A stretch of 64,000 bases of DNA from Novosphingobium sp. AAP83 (lineage in GTDB: Bacteria > Pseudomonadota > Alphaproteobacteria > Sphingomonadales > Sphingomonadaceae): NCBI RefSeq assembly GCF_001295795.1, contig NZ_LJHY01000039.1:1-64000 (forward strand), given 5' to 3'. A program made the translations under genes and the position numbers. Of this stretch, positions 26,849 to 35,532 are shown piece by piece. Within the stretch, counting starts at the first letter, position 1, and the number at the start of each line of letters is the position of its first letter. Below the pieces are notes generated by a model that saw only the letters and a list, made by a program, of their open reading frames with translations, did not search any database and was not told where the DNA came from.

Positions 26849-27864
26849 GCATTCGCGTCGTCATCGTCGAGGATTCGCCCACCATGCGCGCAATCTTGAT
26901 GAACCGGCTTAGCAAAGAGCCGGACATCGAGGTGGTTGCCGCCGCAGCCAATGCCGCTGAAGGCCGCCAGATGATCCGTGAGCTTGACCCGGACGTGGTC
27001 ACGCTCGACATTGAAATGCCCGGCATGAACGGCCTCGATTTTCTGGCCAAGATCATGGAATTGCGCCCAACGCCGGTGATCATCGTTTCGGGCTCCACGC
27101 AAGCCGGCAACGAAATGTCGGCACGTGCGCTCGCGCTGGGTGCGGTCGATTGCTATGCCAAGACCGGCGGCGGGGTTGGTCTGGAGGACGCAGGGCGGCT
27201 TGCCCAGATGATCCGCCAGGCATCGAAAGTGGAATTCACCACGCGCGCGCCAGCCGTGCGCAAAGTGGCGCAGGAAGCGCGGGGTTCGCTGCTTGAACGC
27301 CCTGCCCTGATCGCGATTGGTTCATCAACTGGCGGTGTGGAAGCCCTGCAAACCGTTTTGGGCAGCTTCCCCGCCGATTGCCCGCCGACCGTGATCGTGC
27401 AGCACATCAACGCGCGCTTTGCGCCAGCGGTTGCCCGCACGCTTGATCAATCGTGTCCGCCCAAGATCCTGATCGCCGAACCTGACCTGCCGCTGAAGCA
27501 GGGCCACGTCTATCTGGCACCGGGTGATGACCGCCACTTCTCCATCGGCGGATCAAGCACATTCCATTGCAAGCTGCGCCCCGGGGACCCGGTTTCAGGC
27601 CACTTGCCAAGCGTTGACGTGCTGTTCGCATCGGTTGCCGAAGTGGTGGGCGCGCGCGCTGTGGGCATCTTGCTGACGGGCATGGGCGCAGACGGCGCGC
27701 AAGGCTTACTCGCCATGGCCCGCAAGGGCGCGCACACCATTGCGCAGGACGAGGCCACTTGCACCGTGTTTGGCATGCCGCGTGCAGCGATCAATCTGGG
27801 CGCGGCCAATGTGGTTGCGCCATTGGGTTCCATCGCGCGCCACTTGTTCAGCAAGGCGGCCTGA
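26845..27864 (+). CDS. cheB: chemotaxis methylesterase CheB
   Basis: This 339-residue response regulator removes methyl groups from chemoreceptors and deamidates them. The receiver has D10 and phospho-acceptor D55 (DVVTLDIEMPGMNGL). The esterase domain has an intact triad: Ser in IGSSTGG, His in VIVQHINA, and Asp in GMGADGAQG. The GHLPSVDVLF block is present. This contrasts with the degenerate CheB-like protein at 22277-23305. The ATG overlaps the cheR stop; a longer frame from 26752 lies inside cheR. Confidence 0.96.
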   Translation: MSIRVVIVEDSPTMRAILMNRLSKEPDIEVVAAAANAAEGRQMIRELDPDVVTLDIEMPGMNGLDFLAKIMELRPTPVIIVSGSTQAGNEMSARALALGAVDCYAKTGGGVGLEDAGRLAQMIRQASKVEFTTRAPAVRKVAQEARGSLLERPALIAIGSSTGGVEALQTVLGSFPADCPPTVIVQHINARFAPAVARTLDQSCPPKILIAEPDLPLKQGHVYLAPGDDRHFSIGGSSTFHCKLRPGDPVSGHLPSVDVLFASVAEVVGARAVGILLTGMGADGAQGLLAMARKGAHTIAQDEATCTVFGMPRAAINLGAANVVAPLGSIARHLFSKAA

Positions 27865-27865
27865 T

Positions 27866-28423
27866 ATGAGTTATCAGCAGCCGATCTCCAATGGACCGCC
27901 GATTGAGCGTGTCACCGTGATGCAAGGGCAGGCGCTGGCCAGTGCGAGCCCTGCTATTGAATATTCGACCGTACTGGGATCGTGCGTGGCCACGTGCCTG
28001 TTCGATCCCGAAACGCGCGTTGGCGGGATGAATCACTTCCTCCTGTCAGAGCCGCCCGCCAACATCCCCGGAGCCAAGATTGACGAGCATTACGGCGTCT
28101 ATCTGATGGAATTGCTGGTCAATGAAATGCTCTCGAAAGGCGCGCGCAAGCAAAACTTGCGGGCACACCTTTATGGCGGGGCCAACGTCAATCGCAACAT
28201 GATGAAGATCGGCTCTATGAACGCCGAATTCGCTCGTGAATTCCTCAGGCGCGAAGGCATCATGCTGCTGCGCGAGGATCTTGGCGGGACGCAAGCCCGC
28301 CGTGTCGATTTCCGCCCGGCATCGGGCCAGGTCCGCCTCCGCACGGTGGAAGACCGGTTCGCGCCTCCTGTTAAACCCGCCCCAACCCCTGTCGTCACCC
28401 GTGGCGACGTCGAACTGTTCTGA
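27866..28423 (+). CDS. cheD: chemoreceptor glutamine deamidase CheD
   Basis: This 185-residue enzyme deamidates receptor glutamines. The catalytic Cys40 lies in VLGSCVATCLFD and the catalytic His57 in GGMNHFLLSEP; the 17-residue spacing matches the family. Later conserved blocks are GANVNRNMMKIGSMNAEF and DLGGTQARRVDF. The start is one base after the cheB stop. CheD can interact with CheC-type phosphatases in other bacteria, but no cheC is in the window. Confidence 0.94.
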   Translation: MSYQQPISNGPPIERVTVMQGQALASASPAIEYSTVLGSCVATCLFDPETRVGGMNHFLLSEPPANIPGAKIDEHYGVYLMELLVNEMLSKGARKQNLRAHLYGGANVNRNMMKIGSMNAEFAREFLRREGIMLLREDLGGTQARRVDFRPASGQVRLRTVEDRFAPPVKPAPTPVVTRGDVELF

Positions 28424-28443
28424 TCGGAAAAGTGAGTTCCACT

Positions 28444-28815
28444 ATGAGCAAGTCCACCCGAATTCTCACCGTAGACGACAGCCCGTCAATGCGGGCTCTC
28501 CTCAACCACGCCCTTGCCGGGCAAGGCTTCGATGTATCGCAGGCAGAGGACGGCATGGCCGCGCTCGACTGGCTGGCGATGAACGAGGTTGATGTGGTGA
28601 TCACCGATATCAACATGCCCCGCCTCGATGGCTTCGGCTTGATCGAGCGTTTGCGCGAAGGCAGCCGCCATCGCGACCGTCCGATCCTTGTGCTGACCAC
28701 CGAAAGCTCGGACGAAAAGAAGGCACGTGCGCGTGCAGCCGGTGCGACCGGCTGGATCGTCAAACCGTTCGATCCCGAGAAACTGGTCGCGGCAGTTCGC
28801 CGCGTGTCACACTGA
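28444..28815 (+). CDS. cheY: chemotaxis response regulator CheY
   Basis: This 123-residue single receiver domain carries the signal from CheA to the motor. The acidic pair D11/D12, phospho-acceptor D55 (VVITDINMPRLDG), the LVLTTES switch Thr and the WIVKPFDPEKL Lys are all present. The ATG at 28444 is preferred to GTG at 28432, which would add four residues. It lies 20 bases after cheD and 29 before cheW. The target on the motor is uncertain because FliM lacks the usual N-peptide. Confidence 0.94.
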   Translation: MSKSTRILTVDDSPSMRALLNHALAGQGFDVSQAEDGMAALDWLAMNEVDVVITDINMPRLDGFGLIERLREGSRHRDRPILVLTTESSDEKKARARAAGATGWIVKPFDPEKLVAAVRRVSH

Positions 28816-28844
28816 TGTCCCCCCGTCTTTCAGGAGCTTCCAGC

Positions 28845-29288
28845 ATGTTGCGCGAACTCATTACGTTCGAAGTCGAAGGCCAGGTCTTCGGGCTCGACAT
28901 CATGGCGATCCGCGAAATCCGCGCATGGTCGCCCACCACACGTCTCCCGCGCGTGCCAAGCTATGTGGCCGGCGTGGTCAACTTGCGCGGCACGGTGCTG
29001 CCCGTGATTGATCTGGCGGCCCGCCTTGGCTGGCGCGCAACCGAGCCGACCCCGCGTCACGCGATCATCGTGACCCAGCAAGGTGCACAGATCAGCGGCT
29101 GGATCGTCGATTCGGTCAGCGATATCGTCACCCTTGCCAGCGACGCCCTGCAACCCCCGCCGCCCACTTCGGCAGGCGATACGGTTGTGCCGTTCCTCGA
29201 AGGCCTTGCCGCAATCGAAGACCGCATGGTGATGGTGCTCAATCTCGCGGCATTGTCTGACGGGGCCGAAATCGCCGAAGCCGCCTGA
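28845..29288 (+). CDS. cheW: chemotaxis coupling protein CheW
   Basis: This 147-residue protein links chemoreceptors to CheA. The two-subdomain CheW pattern is visible: LITFEVEGQVFGLDIMAIRE, then VPSYVAGVVNLRGTVLPVID and GWIVDSVSDIVTL. The ATG at 28845 has AGGAG 8 bases upstream, which decides against the ATG at 28815 overlapping cheY. A poly-Pro stretch (LQPPPPTS) interrupts the third part. Confidence 0.95.
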   Translation: MLRELITFEVEGQVFGLDIMAIREIRAWSPTTRLPRVPSYVAGVVNLRGTVLPVIDLAARLGWRATEPTPRHAIIVTQQGAQISGWIVDSVSDIVTLASDALQPPPPTSAGDTVVPFLEGLAAIEDRMVMVLNLAALSDGAEIAEAA

Positions 29289-29330
29289 AGACAACAAGCC
29301 GCAAGAGTTAAGCATTAAGGGAGTCGCCCC

Positions 29331-29582
29331 ATGGCGCAAGCAACGCACCGCCAGATTGCTGTCGTGCTACAAGAGCTGGCCGAAGAGGTCGAAGCGCTCG
29401 GCGCCTCGCTGTGCATCGATATGGACATCGCCATGCGCCACATGGACAAACTGCAAGCGATAGACCTCATCGCCCAGAAGCAACGCTCATTAGGCAGCCT
29501 GCTGGCGGCAGAACGCCCCGCCGAAGAAATCGAACGCATCGCAATTGACGTGCTGCGCGACAGGATGCGGTTGTCGGGGTAG
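29331..29582 (+). CDS. small helical protein at the end of the che operon
   Basis: This 83-residue protein is almost wholly alpha-helical and amphipathic (IAVVLQELAEEVEALGASLC, then MRHMDKLQAIDLIAQKQRSL). It has no signal peptide or membrane segment. I recognise no family. It follows cheW by 42 bases and is the last gene before the operon terminator, so it is probably a chemotaxis accessory protein; a four-helix or dimeric helical adaptor (CheZ/CheE-like role) is possible but unproven. The start has AAGGGAG upstream. Confidence 0.7.
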   Translation: MAQATHRQIAVVLQELAEEVEALGASLCIDMDIAMRHMDKLQAIDLIAQKQRSLGSLLAAERPAEEIERIAIDVLRDRMRLSG

Positions 29583-29592
29583 GAGTTAATGG

Positions 29593-29611
29593 AAAGCGGT
29601 AGCGCTTTTTT
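29593..29611 (+). terminator. intrinsic terminator of the che operon
   Basis: AAAGCG pairs with CGCTTT across a GTAG loop, and more T follows directly. It lies 10 bases after the last che-operon gene. The stem is short (6 bp) but the form is right. Confidence 0.6.
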
Positions 29612-29685
29612 GCGGCCGTGCTTTTGAATACAAAAGTTCACACCCCCTAGACTTCCCCGCCATCACCGCGCAATGACACGGCATT

Positions 29686-30357
29686 ATGTGGCAGCTCTAT
29701 CAATTCCCTTTGTGCCCGTTCAGCCGGAAGGTGCGGCTTCTCTTGAGCGAGAAGGGCGTGGCTTATGATCTGGTGCGGGAAAACCCGTGGGAGCGGCGCG
29801 AGGGGTTTGGTAATATCAGCCCGGCCTATCGCACGCCCGCCATCCAGAACCCCGAGCGCGGGATCAGTTTGGCTGATAGCCGGGCGATCTGCGAGTATTT
29901 TGAAGAGACCGTCGACAAGACGCCGATGATCAACGGCACGGCGGCCAATCGCGCGGAAATCCGCCGCCTTGTCGCGCTGTTTGACGAAAACTTTTATGCA
30001 GATGTAACCGCGCCGTTTCTGGACGAGCGCATGAGAAAGCGGCTGATCTATCGCACGCCGCCCGATAGCAAGCGCTTGCGCGATGCGATCCGTTTGGCGG
30101 ATGAGCATTTGTATTACATCGATTTTCTGATCGATAACCGCCCGTGGCTGGCAGGAGCACAGATGAGCCTTGCCGATCTTGCCGCAGCCGCGCAAATCTC
30201 GGTTGCCGATTATCTTGGCGGAATTGACTGGTCGAATCACGAACAGGCGCGCGGCTGGTATTCGGTGTTCAAAAGCCGCCCCAGCTTTCGCCCGCTGCTG
30301 GCCGAGCGGATGGACGTGATCCAGCCGCCCGAGCACTATTCGGATGTGAACGCCTGA
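29686..30357 (+). CDS. glutathione S-transferase family protein
   Basis: This 223-residue protein has the thioredoxin-like N-domain with a CPFSRKVRLLL active-site motif (Cys at about residue 10) and the GISLADSRAICEYFEE glutathione-binding block. The C-terminal helical domain ends with WLAGAQMSLADLAAAAQISV, the usual GST motif with the conserved Asp. It probably conjugates or reduces small electrophiles in the cytoplasm. It is convergent with the LysR gene, 3 bases apart. Confidence 0.85.
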   Translation: MWQLYQFPLCPFSRKVRLLLSEKGVAYDLVRENPWERREGFGNISPAYRTPAIQNPERGISLADSRAICEYFEETVDKTPMINGTAANRAEIRRLVALFDENFYADVTAPFLDERMRKRLIYRTPPDSKRLRDAIRLADEHLYYIDFLIDNRPWLAGAQMSLADLAAAAQISVADYLGGIDWSNHEQARGWYSVFKSRPSFRPLLAERMDVIQPPEHYSDVNA

Positions 30358-30360
30358 ATT

Positions 30361-31233
30361 TCAGGAATCGATACGCAGGTCTGCCGCGCGGCGAAACAGT
30401 TCCAGCACCACCGGATCGCTTTCCGTGGTCCGAATTGCGGCTTCGAAGTGGATCATGCGCGCGGGGCGCGGCAGGACTTCAACAAGCGCGCCCGATGCCA
30501 GCAAGGGCCGAACCATCGGTTCGGGCAGGACAGCCGCGCCGCCGCCGCCGCTGACGATATCGACCAAAGTGCGCACATTGTTGCAGGTGCTGATCGAGCG
30601 CGGGGTGATAGCGCCTTGCGCCAGCGTTTCAAGCATAACGCCATGCAGCGGCGAATGGCTGGGGATCGACCATACCGGCAGGTTTTGCGCAAAGCCCCCT
30701 GCCCGCGCCGTTTCTTGTCCTGCCACCCAGACAAGGCTGACCGCGCCCAACCCTGCCGTGCGGATGCCGGGGCTCGCGACCGGCCCTGCAAGGAAAGCCA
30801 TATCGATCATGCCGCCCAGCAATTGCTGGAGCATGCGCGCGGTCAGATCGAGTTCGATTTCAAGCGTGACGCCGGGCAGATCACGCTCGACGTCGTGGAC
30901 ATAGGCAGGCAGGCACGATGCCGCCGCAATCTCGCCAGTGCCGATGCGCACGGTGCCGGTGGCGCCTTCAAAGCCGGATGCGGTGAGCAGCGCCTTTTCA
31001 AAGCCCGCCCAAAGCGGCTCGCACTCTTTCACCAGCCGCCGCCCTCGCGCGGTGAGCACCATGTTGCGCCCTTCGCGCCGAAATATGGCGATGCCCAGTT
31101 GCTCCTCGATTTCACGAACGCGGGCGGATATGGCAGGTTGCGTGGTATTCAGCCGTTCGGCCGCGCCGCGAAAAGTGCCGAGGCGCGCGATCCACAGCAG
31201 GGTTTCGAGATGGTAGATGGCAATGCGTTTCAT
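30361..31233 (-). CDS. LysR-family transcriptional regulator
   Basis: This 290-residue regulator has an N-terminal winged helix (LETLLWIARLGTFRGAAERL, TTQPAISARVREIEEQLG) and a periplasmic-binding-like effector domain. It is divergent from the CoA-transferase genes with 99 bases between them, the usual layout for a LysR protein controlling its neighbour. A TTATC-N6-GATAA inverted repeat lies in that gap. The inducer is unknown; an acyl-CoA pathway intermediate is an inference from context. Confidence 0.9.
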   Translation of the reverse strand: MKRIAIYHLETLLWIARLGTFRGAAERLNTTQPAISARVREIEEQLGIAIFRREGRNMVLTARGRRLVKECEPLWAGFEKALLTASGFEGATGTVRIGTGEIAAASCLPAYVHDVERDLPGVTLEIELDLTARMLQQLLGGMIDMAFLAGPVASPGIRTAGLGAVSLVWVAGQETARAGGFAQNLPVWSIPSHSPLHGVMLETLAQGAITPRSISTCNNVRTLVDIVSGGGGAAVLPEPMVRPLLASGALVEVLPRPARMIHFEAAIRTTESDPVVLELFRRAADLRIDS

Positions 31234-31247
31234 TTGATCAGACTTTG

Positions 31248-31263
31248 TTATCGATTAAGATAA
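31248..31263. promoter_or_regulatory. candidate LysR operator
   Basis: TTATC-GATTAA-GATAA is a perfect 5-bp inverted repeat with a 6-base spacer. It contains the T-N11-A arrangement of LysR boxes. It lies 15 bases before the LysR gene start and about 70 before the CoA-transferase start. Confidence 0.5.
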
Positions 31264-31332
31264 AAAACAATCGCTCTTTTCAATCCGTCGACTGTGCTAG
31301 AACTCCGTCAAGAACGCAGGAGAGATTTCCCG

Positions 31333-32043
31333 ATGTCCAAGAAGCTTTATGCCGATGCCGCAGCGGCACTTGAAGGTTTGTTGCGCGATGATCTGCTGAT
31401 TGCTTGCGGCGGTTTTGGCCTGAGCGGCATTCCCGAACGGCTGCTGGATGCGGTGCGCGACAGCGGGGTGAAGGACCTGACCTTTGCCAGCAATAACGCC
31501 GGGATCGATAACGAAGGCATCGGCAAGCTTTTGCGCACGCGCCAGGTGCGCAAAATGATTTCCAGCTATGTGGGCGAAAACAAGGAGTTTGAACGGCAGT
31601 ATCTGTCGGGCGAACTGGAAGTGGAATTCTCCCCGCAAGGCACTTTGGCCGAGCGTATGCGGGCAGGCGGCGCCGGCATTCCCGGGTTCTATACCAAGAC
31701 CGGCGTCGGCACGCTGGTGGCGCAAGGCAAGGAAACAAAGGTTTTCAACGGGCAGGAATATCTGCTGGAGCAAGGCATTTTTGCCGATCTTTCGCTGGTC
31801 AAGGCATGGAAGGCCGATGACAGCGGGAACGTGGTATTCCGCAAAACCGCGCGCAATTTCAACGTGCCAGCCGCCACGTGCGGCAAAGTCTGCGTGGTCG
31901 AGGTTGAGGAGCTGGTGCCTGCAGGCAGCCTTGATCCCGACAGCATCCACTTGCCGGGCGTCTATGTGCAGCGGATCATCGTTGGCGCGCCCTATGACAA
32001 GAAGATAGAGTTCCGCACCGTGCGCAAGCGCGAAGAAGCCTGA
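31333..32043 (+). CDS. scoA: 3-oxoacid CoA-transferase subunit A
   Basis: This 236-residue subunit would, with subunit B, move CoA between succinyl-CoA and a 3-oxoacid such as acetoacetate. The family start is clear (KKLYADAAAALEGLLRDDLL, then ACGGFGLSGIPERLLDAV). GAGIPGFYTKTGVGTLVAQG is the subunit A glycine-rich block. The ATG at 31333 follows a GGAGAG site. The partner subunit is not adjacent: a lipoprotein gene lies between. A butyrate or 3-oxoadipate CoA-transferase is an alternative substrate assignment. Confidence 0.9.
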   Translation: MSKKLYADAAAALEGLLRDDLLIACGGFGLSGIPERLLDAVRDSGVKDLTFASNNAGIDNEGIGKLLRTRQVRKMISSYVGENKEFERQYLSGELEVEFSPQGTLAERMRAGGAGIPGFYTKTGVGTLVAQGKETKVFNGQEYLLEQGIFADLSLVKAWKADDSGNVVFRKTARNFNVPAATCGKVCVVEVEELVPAGSLDPDSIHLPGVYVQRIIVGAPYDKKIEFRTVRKREEA

Positions 32044-32046
32044 ACG

Positions 32047-32853
32047 ATGCGCGCGCTGCCGGTCATGGTGGTGCTGGCTCTCCTGGCCACGCAGCTTGGC
32101 GGTTGCGCGGCGAAGGGCCGTGGCGCGCGTGCGCGCATGGTTGAGGCCGCTGCACCCGTGGCGGCGGTAACGGAAGCAGCGCCAGAGCCGGTAAAGCCAG
32201 ACCCGGTCATGGAAGTGGGGCCTGATGTGATGGCTGATCCCCGCACTCCGGGCCAGTTGCCCATGCCCTATTCAGCGCGGTTAGCCCGCGATGACGCCGG
32301 GTACAGCGCGCTGACCGAATATGTGCTGGCGGTGATCGGCGATGGCAAACCCTTGCCGGGCCGCAGTTCCGCCCTGATTGACCAGCCCAGTCTGGCCCGC
32401 GTGCCGCGCATGAAGCTCTGCGCCGATCAGCGGCCTGCACTGATCCTCGATCTGGATCACGGCGGCAAACCCTTTGATCTGGGCGATGCGCCGACGCCCG
32501 AAGCGGGATTGGCCGAGCAATTGCGCGTGATACGGGGGCGCGGCGTCGCCGTGGTATGGCTGGCAACGCTTCCCCAAAGCGCGGAACGCGATGTGCTGAC
32601 AATGGTCAAGGCGACCGGCCTTGATCCGCTGGGTATTGATCGTGCGCTGCTTTTGCGGCGCGGCGAGGTGCGCAAGCAGCAGATCCTCAACCGCGCGGAC
32701 GAGGATTGGTGCGTGTTGGCAATAGCGGGCGATAGCCGCAGCGATTTTGACGAAGTGTTTGATTATCTGCGCAATCCGGACGGGCCGGTAGCGCTGGCGT
32801 TGGAGCAGTACATCGGGGCCGGATGGTTCGTTGTGCCGCCGCCCATCCGCTGA
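32047..32853 (+). CDS. HAD-like lipoprotein within the CoA-transferase operon
   Basis: This 268-residue protein has a lipoprotein signal with lipobox LGGC (Cys about residue 20), so it is probably anchored in the periplasm. A Pro/Ala-rich linker follows. The rest resembles class B/C acid-phosphatase-type HAD proteins: a DxD-like motif 1 in LILDLDHGGKPF, a strand with GVAVVWLATLPQSAE, LLLRRGEVRKQQ as a possible motif 3, and IAGDSRSDFDEVFDYL as motif 4. Motif 1 has DLD where classical enzymes have DDxD, so activity is uncertain. It starts 3 bases after scoA and lies 24 before scoB. Confidence 0.7.
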   Translation: MRALPVMVVLALLATQLGGCAAKGRGARARMVEAAAPVAAVTEAAPEPVKPDPVMEVGPDVMADPRTPGQLPMPYSARLARDDAGYSALTEYVLAVIGDGKPLPGRSSALIDQPSLARVPRMKLCADQRPALILDLDHGGKPFDLGDAPTPEAGLAEQLRVIRGRGVAVVWLATLPQSAERDVLTMVKATGLDPLGIDRALLLRRGEVRKQQILNRADEDWCVLAIAGDSRSDFDEVFDYLRNPDGPVALALEQYIGAGWFVVPPPIR

Positions 32854-32877
32854 CATCTTGTAGAAAGACCCAATACG

Positions 32878-33537
32878 ATGACCACGCATGACGGACTGAA
32901 GGCAGGCTGGAGCCGCGATCAAATGGCCGCCCGCGCCGCGCAGGAATTGCAGGACGGCTTTTATGTGAACCTTGGCATCGGTATCCCGACGCTGGTGGCC
33001 AACCATGTGCCCGAAGGCATGACGGTGACGCTGCAATCGGAAAACGGGATGCTGGGCATCGGCCCGTTCCCTTATGAGGGCGAAGAAGACGCCGATCTGA
33101 TCAACGCGGGCAAGCAAACCATCAGCGAATTGCCGCAAACCGCCTATTTCGACAGCGCCACCAGCTTTGCCATGATCCGTGGCGGCAAGATCGATCTGAC
33201 CGTGCTGGGCGCGATGGAAGTGGCCGAAAACGGCGACATCGCCAACTGGATGGTGCCCGGCAAGATGATCAAGGGCATGGGCGGCGCAATGGATCTGGTC
33301 GCGGGCGTCAAGAAGATCATCGTGGTGATGGAACACGTGGCCAAGGACGGTTCGCCAAAGTTCATGCCTTCATGCACCTTGCCATTGACCGGCGTGGGCG
33401 TGGTGGACATGATCGTGACCGATCTTGCAGTGTTCGCCCGGCCCGATCACGCCTCGCCTTTCCAACTGCTGGAGCTGGCTCCCGGCGTGACGGCGGAAGA
33501 AGTACGCGCGAAGACGACCGCGCATTACATCGATTGA
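32878..33537 (+). CDS. scoB: 3-oxoacid CoA-transferase subunit B
   Basis: This 219-residue subunit carries the catalytic Glu in [14 protein letters not shown], which forms the enzyme-CoA thioester. Other family blocks are [37 protein letters not shown] and [12 protein letters not shown]. It pairs with the subunit A gene at 31333-32043. Start ATG at 32878 follows a GAAAGA site. Confidence 0.92.
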   Translation: MTTHDGLKAGWSRDQMAARAAQELQDGFYVNLGIGIPTLVANHVPEGMTVTLQSENGMLGIGPFPYEGEEDADLINAGKQTISELPQTAYFDSATSFAMIRGGKIDLTVLGAMEVAENGDIANWMVPGKMIKGMGGAMDLVAGVKKIIVVMEHVAKDGSPKFMPSCTLPLTGVGVVDMIVTDLAVFARPDHASPFQLLELAPGVTAEEVRAKTTAHYID

Positions 33538-33554
33538 TTTGGAGAGTACGCGTC

Positions 33555-34103
33555 ATGGCTACTGATCTTGCATCCATTCCCTTGACCCGCCTTGATGGCA
33601 GTGCCGACACTCTGGCCAATCATGCGGGCAAAGTGCTGCTGGTGGTCAATGTCGCGTCCAAGTGCGGACTGACCCCGCAGTATGAGGGGCTGGAGGCGCT
33701 GTATCAGGCCAAGGCCGATAGCGGTTTGGAAGTGCTGGGTTTTCCCGCCAATGATTTTGGCGCACAGGAACCCGGCACGCACGAGGAAATCGCCGAATTC
33801 TGCAAGCTCAATTATGGCGTTTCGTTCCCGCTGTTTGCCAAGGCCGATGTGACCGGCCCTGCCAAACAGCCGCTCTACGCCGCACTGACGCAAGCCCTGC
33901 CCGCCAAGCAAGGCCCCGCCGAGGAGTTCCGCGAACGCCTGAAGGGCTATGGCATGACGCCGACGCAAGACCCCGAAGTGTTATGGAATTTCGAAAAGTT
34001 CCTGATCGCGCGCGACGGCACCGTGGCGGCGCGCTTTGCCCCGGGCATAACGCCGGATGATCCGGCACTGCTGGCGGCGGTCGAGGCTGAGCTGGCGAAG
34101 TAA
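33555..34103 (+). CDS. glutathione peroxidase (Cys type)
   Basis: This 182-residue thiol peroxidase has the active-site Cys37 in NVASKCGLTPQYE, with the conserved Gln in GFPANDFGAQEPG and Trp in WNFEKFLI. Cysteine replaces selenocysteine, as in most bacteria. It should reduce hydroperoxides in the cytoplasm. The start at 33555 has GGAGAG upstream. It overlaps the next GST gene by one base (TAATG), so both are probably coexpressed. Confidence 0.93.
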   Translation: MATDLASIPLTRLDGSADTLANHAGKVLLVVNVASKCGLTPQYEGLEALYQAKADSGLEVLGFPANDFGAQEPGTHEEIAEFCKLNYGVSFPLFAKADVTGPAKQPLYAALTQALPAKQGPAEEFRERLKGYGMTPTQDPEVLWNFEKFLIARDGTVAARFAPGITPDDPALLAAVEAELAK

Positions 34104-34786
34104 TGCCCTATACCCTGATCACCGCCAACCGGAACTATTCCAGCTGGTCACTGCGCCCGTGGTTGCTGATGAAGGCGCTGGGCATCGGCTTTGATGACCG
34201 GATCGAACCGTTCACCAAGCCTGCCAATTACGACGAGTTCCGCGCCTTTTCACCCACCGGCCAGGTGCCGGTGCTGATCGATGGCGCGCGCACGGTATGG
34301 GACTCGCTGGGCATCACGCTCTATCTGGCAGAGCGGCATCAGGGCGTGTGGCCGCAAGACGAAGCCGCGCGTGCCTTTGCCATCTGCGCCGTAACCGAAA
34401 TGCACGGCGGCTTTTCGGCCCTGCGCAACGATTGCACGATGAACGTCGGCGTGCGGGTGAAGCCGCGCCCGATGAGCGCTGCGCTACTGCGCGATGTGGG
34501 CCGCGTGCGCGAGATTTTTGAGGAAGGCTTGGCGCAGTTTGGCGGGCCGTTGCTGGCGGGCGCAGAATTCACCGCACTCGACGCCTTCTTCGCCCCCGTA
34601 GCCTTCCGCATCCGCACCTATGGGCTTGATGTGGGCGCCGGGCAAGCATGGGTGGATCACATTCTGGCGCATCCGGCCATGCTGCAATGGGAAGCCGAGG
34701 CCTTGGCCGAAACGTGGCGCGAAGTGGGCCATGAGGCCGAACTGGCAGAGTGCGGGGAAGTGATTGCGGATTACCGCGCGGGGTGA
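34103..34786 (+). CDS. glutathione S-transferase family protein
   Basis: This 227-residue protein has a GST N-domain with a Ser-type active site (ANRNYSSWSLRPWLLMKALG) and the TGQVPVLIDG and WDSLGITLYLAE glutathione-binding blocks. The C-terminal domain has LLAGAEFTALDAFFAPVAFR. It lies directly after glutathione peroxidase, which suggests an oxidative-stress or detoxification pair. The substrate is unknown. Confidence 0.88.
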   Translation: MPYTLITANRNYSSWSLRPWLLMKALGIGFDDRIEPFTKPANYDEFRAFSPTGQVPVLIDGARTVWDSLGITLYLAERHQGVWPQDEAARAFAICAVTEMHGGFSALRNDCTMNVGVRVKPRPMSAALLRDVGRVREIFEEGLAQFGGPLLAGAEFTALDAFFAPVAFRIRTYGLDVGAGQAWVDHILAHPAMLQWEAEALAETWREVGHEAELAECGEVIADYRAG

Positions 34787-34947
34787 GGCTGTTGGGCAGT
34801 AAACCTTGCGTGTAATCGCGACGACTGAGCGAGAATTTGATCCGAAAGCTGCCCTTCAGGACACGACCCCGTTGCGGACTCAGCCCTAACCTATCGAAAT
34901 CCAGACCGTTCCCATTGGGAAAAGATATTCGACCTTAGCGCTTTTTT

Positions 34948-35532
34948 CTAGTCAACGACCCTAGAGTCGCGCTTCGCAAGATGCAGTAAATACAGGCTCC
35001 CCGCTACGATAGAGCCCCAGATTACGATCGATTCAATTGCTAAGGCTTTGAAAAGCTGGATATTCACCAAACCGGCGCGCGAGGCCCAATTTGCATTGAG
35101 ACCAGCCGAGAGTAGGATCGCCGCACCCAACATTCCGCCCGCAGTAACTGCTAAAGCTCTTGAGCCGAGGAAAAATGCGATCATCGCGCTAGCAATGTAA
35201 ACCACTGCTAACCCTACAAAGACTATTCCCGCAGGTGCGTGGACGCGCCACACGCCGATTGAGGACCAAGCCGCGATTGCACCCAATCCCAGTAGTCCAA
35301 TCAACATGAGCGACTGAATGACTTTCCGCTGAAATTCCATTTCTCGTATCCTCTCCTGAATGCAGGTTGATAAGCAGCCGAGGGTGAAGCCAAGTGCTTC
35401 ATTTGGACATTCGATGGCGTTTGCTTCCGCCAGCATTGCAGCGACCCAATCGGCCTTGTCGTGAGGCATGAGGGTGGCAAGCTGTCGCCCGATAAAGTCG
35501 ACAAGGGTCTGTATAACCGCCTGGTTAATCAT
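34948..35532 (-). CDS. four-helix membrane protein linked to PadR regulator
   Basis: This 194-residue protein has a cytoplasmic N-terminus (residues 1-70, with MPHDKADWVAAMLAEANAIE) and four membrane segments at about 72-95, 97-120, 125-145 and 160-180. The ATG at 35532 overlaps the PadR stop by 4 bases, so the regulator and membrane protein are co-translated. PadR-membrane protein pairs often respond to envelope or drug stress, but nothing here shows the signal. No family name recognised. Base composition is slightly more AT-rich than neighbours. Confidence 0.7.
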   Translation of the reverse strand: MINQAVIQTLVDFIGRQLATLMPHDKADWVAAMLAEANAIECPNEALGFTLGCLSTCIQERIREMEFQRKVIQSLMLIGLLGLGAIAAWSSIGVWRVHAPAGIVFVGLAVVYIASAMIAFFLGSRALAVTAGGMLGAAILLSAGLNANWASRAGLVNIQLFKALAIESIVIWGSIVAGSLYLLHLAKRDSRVVD

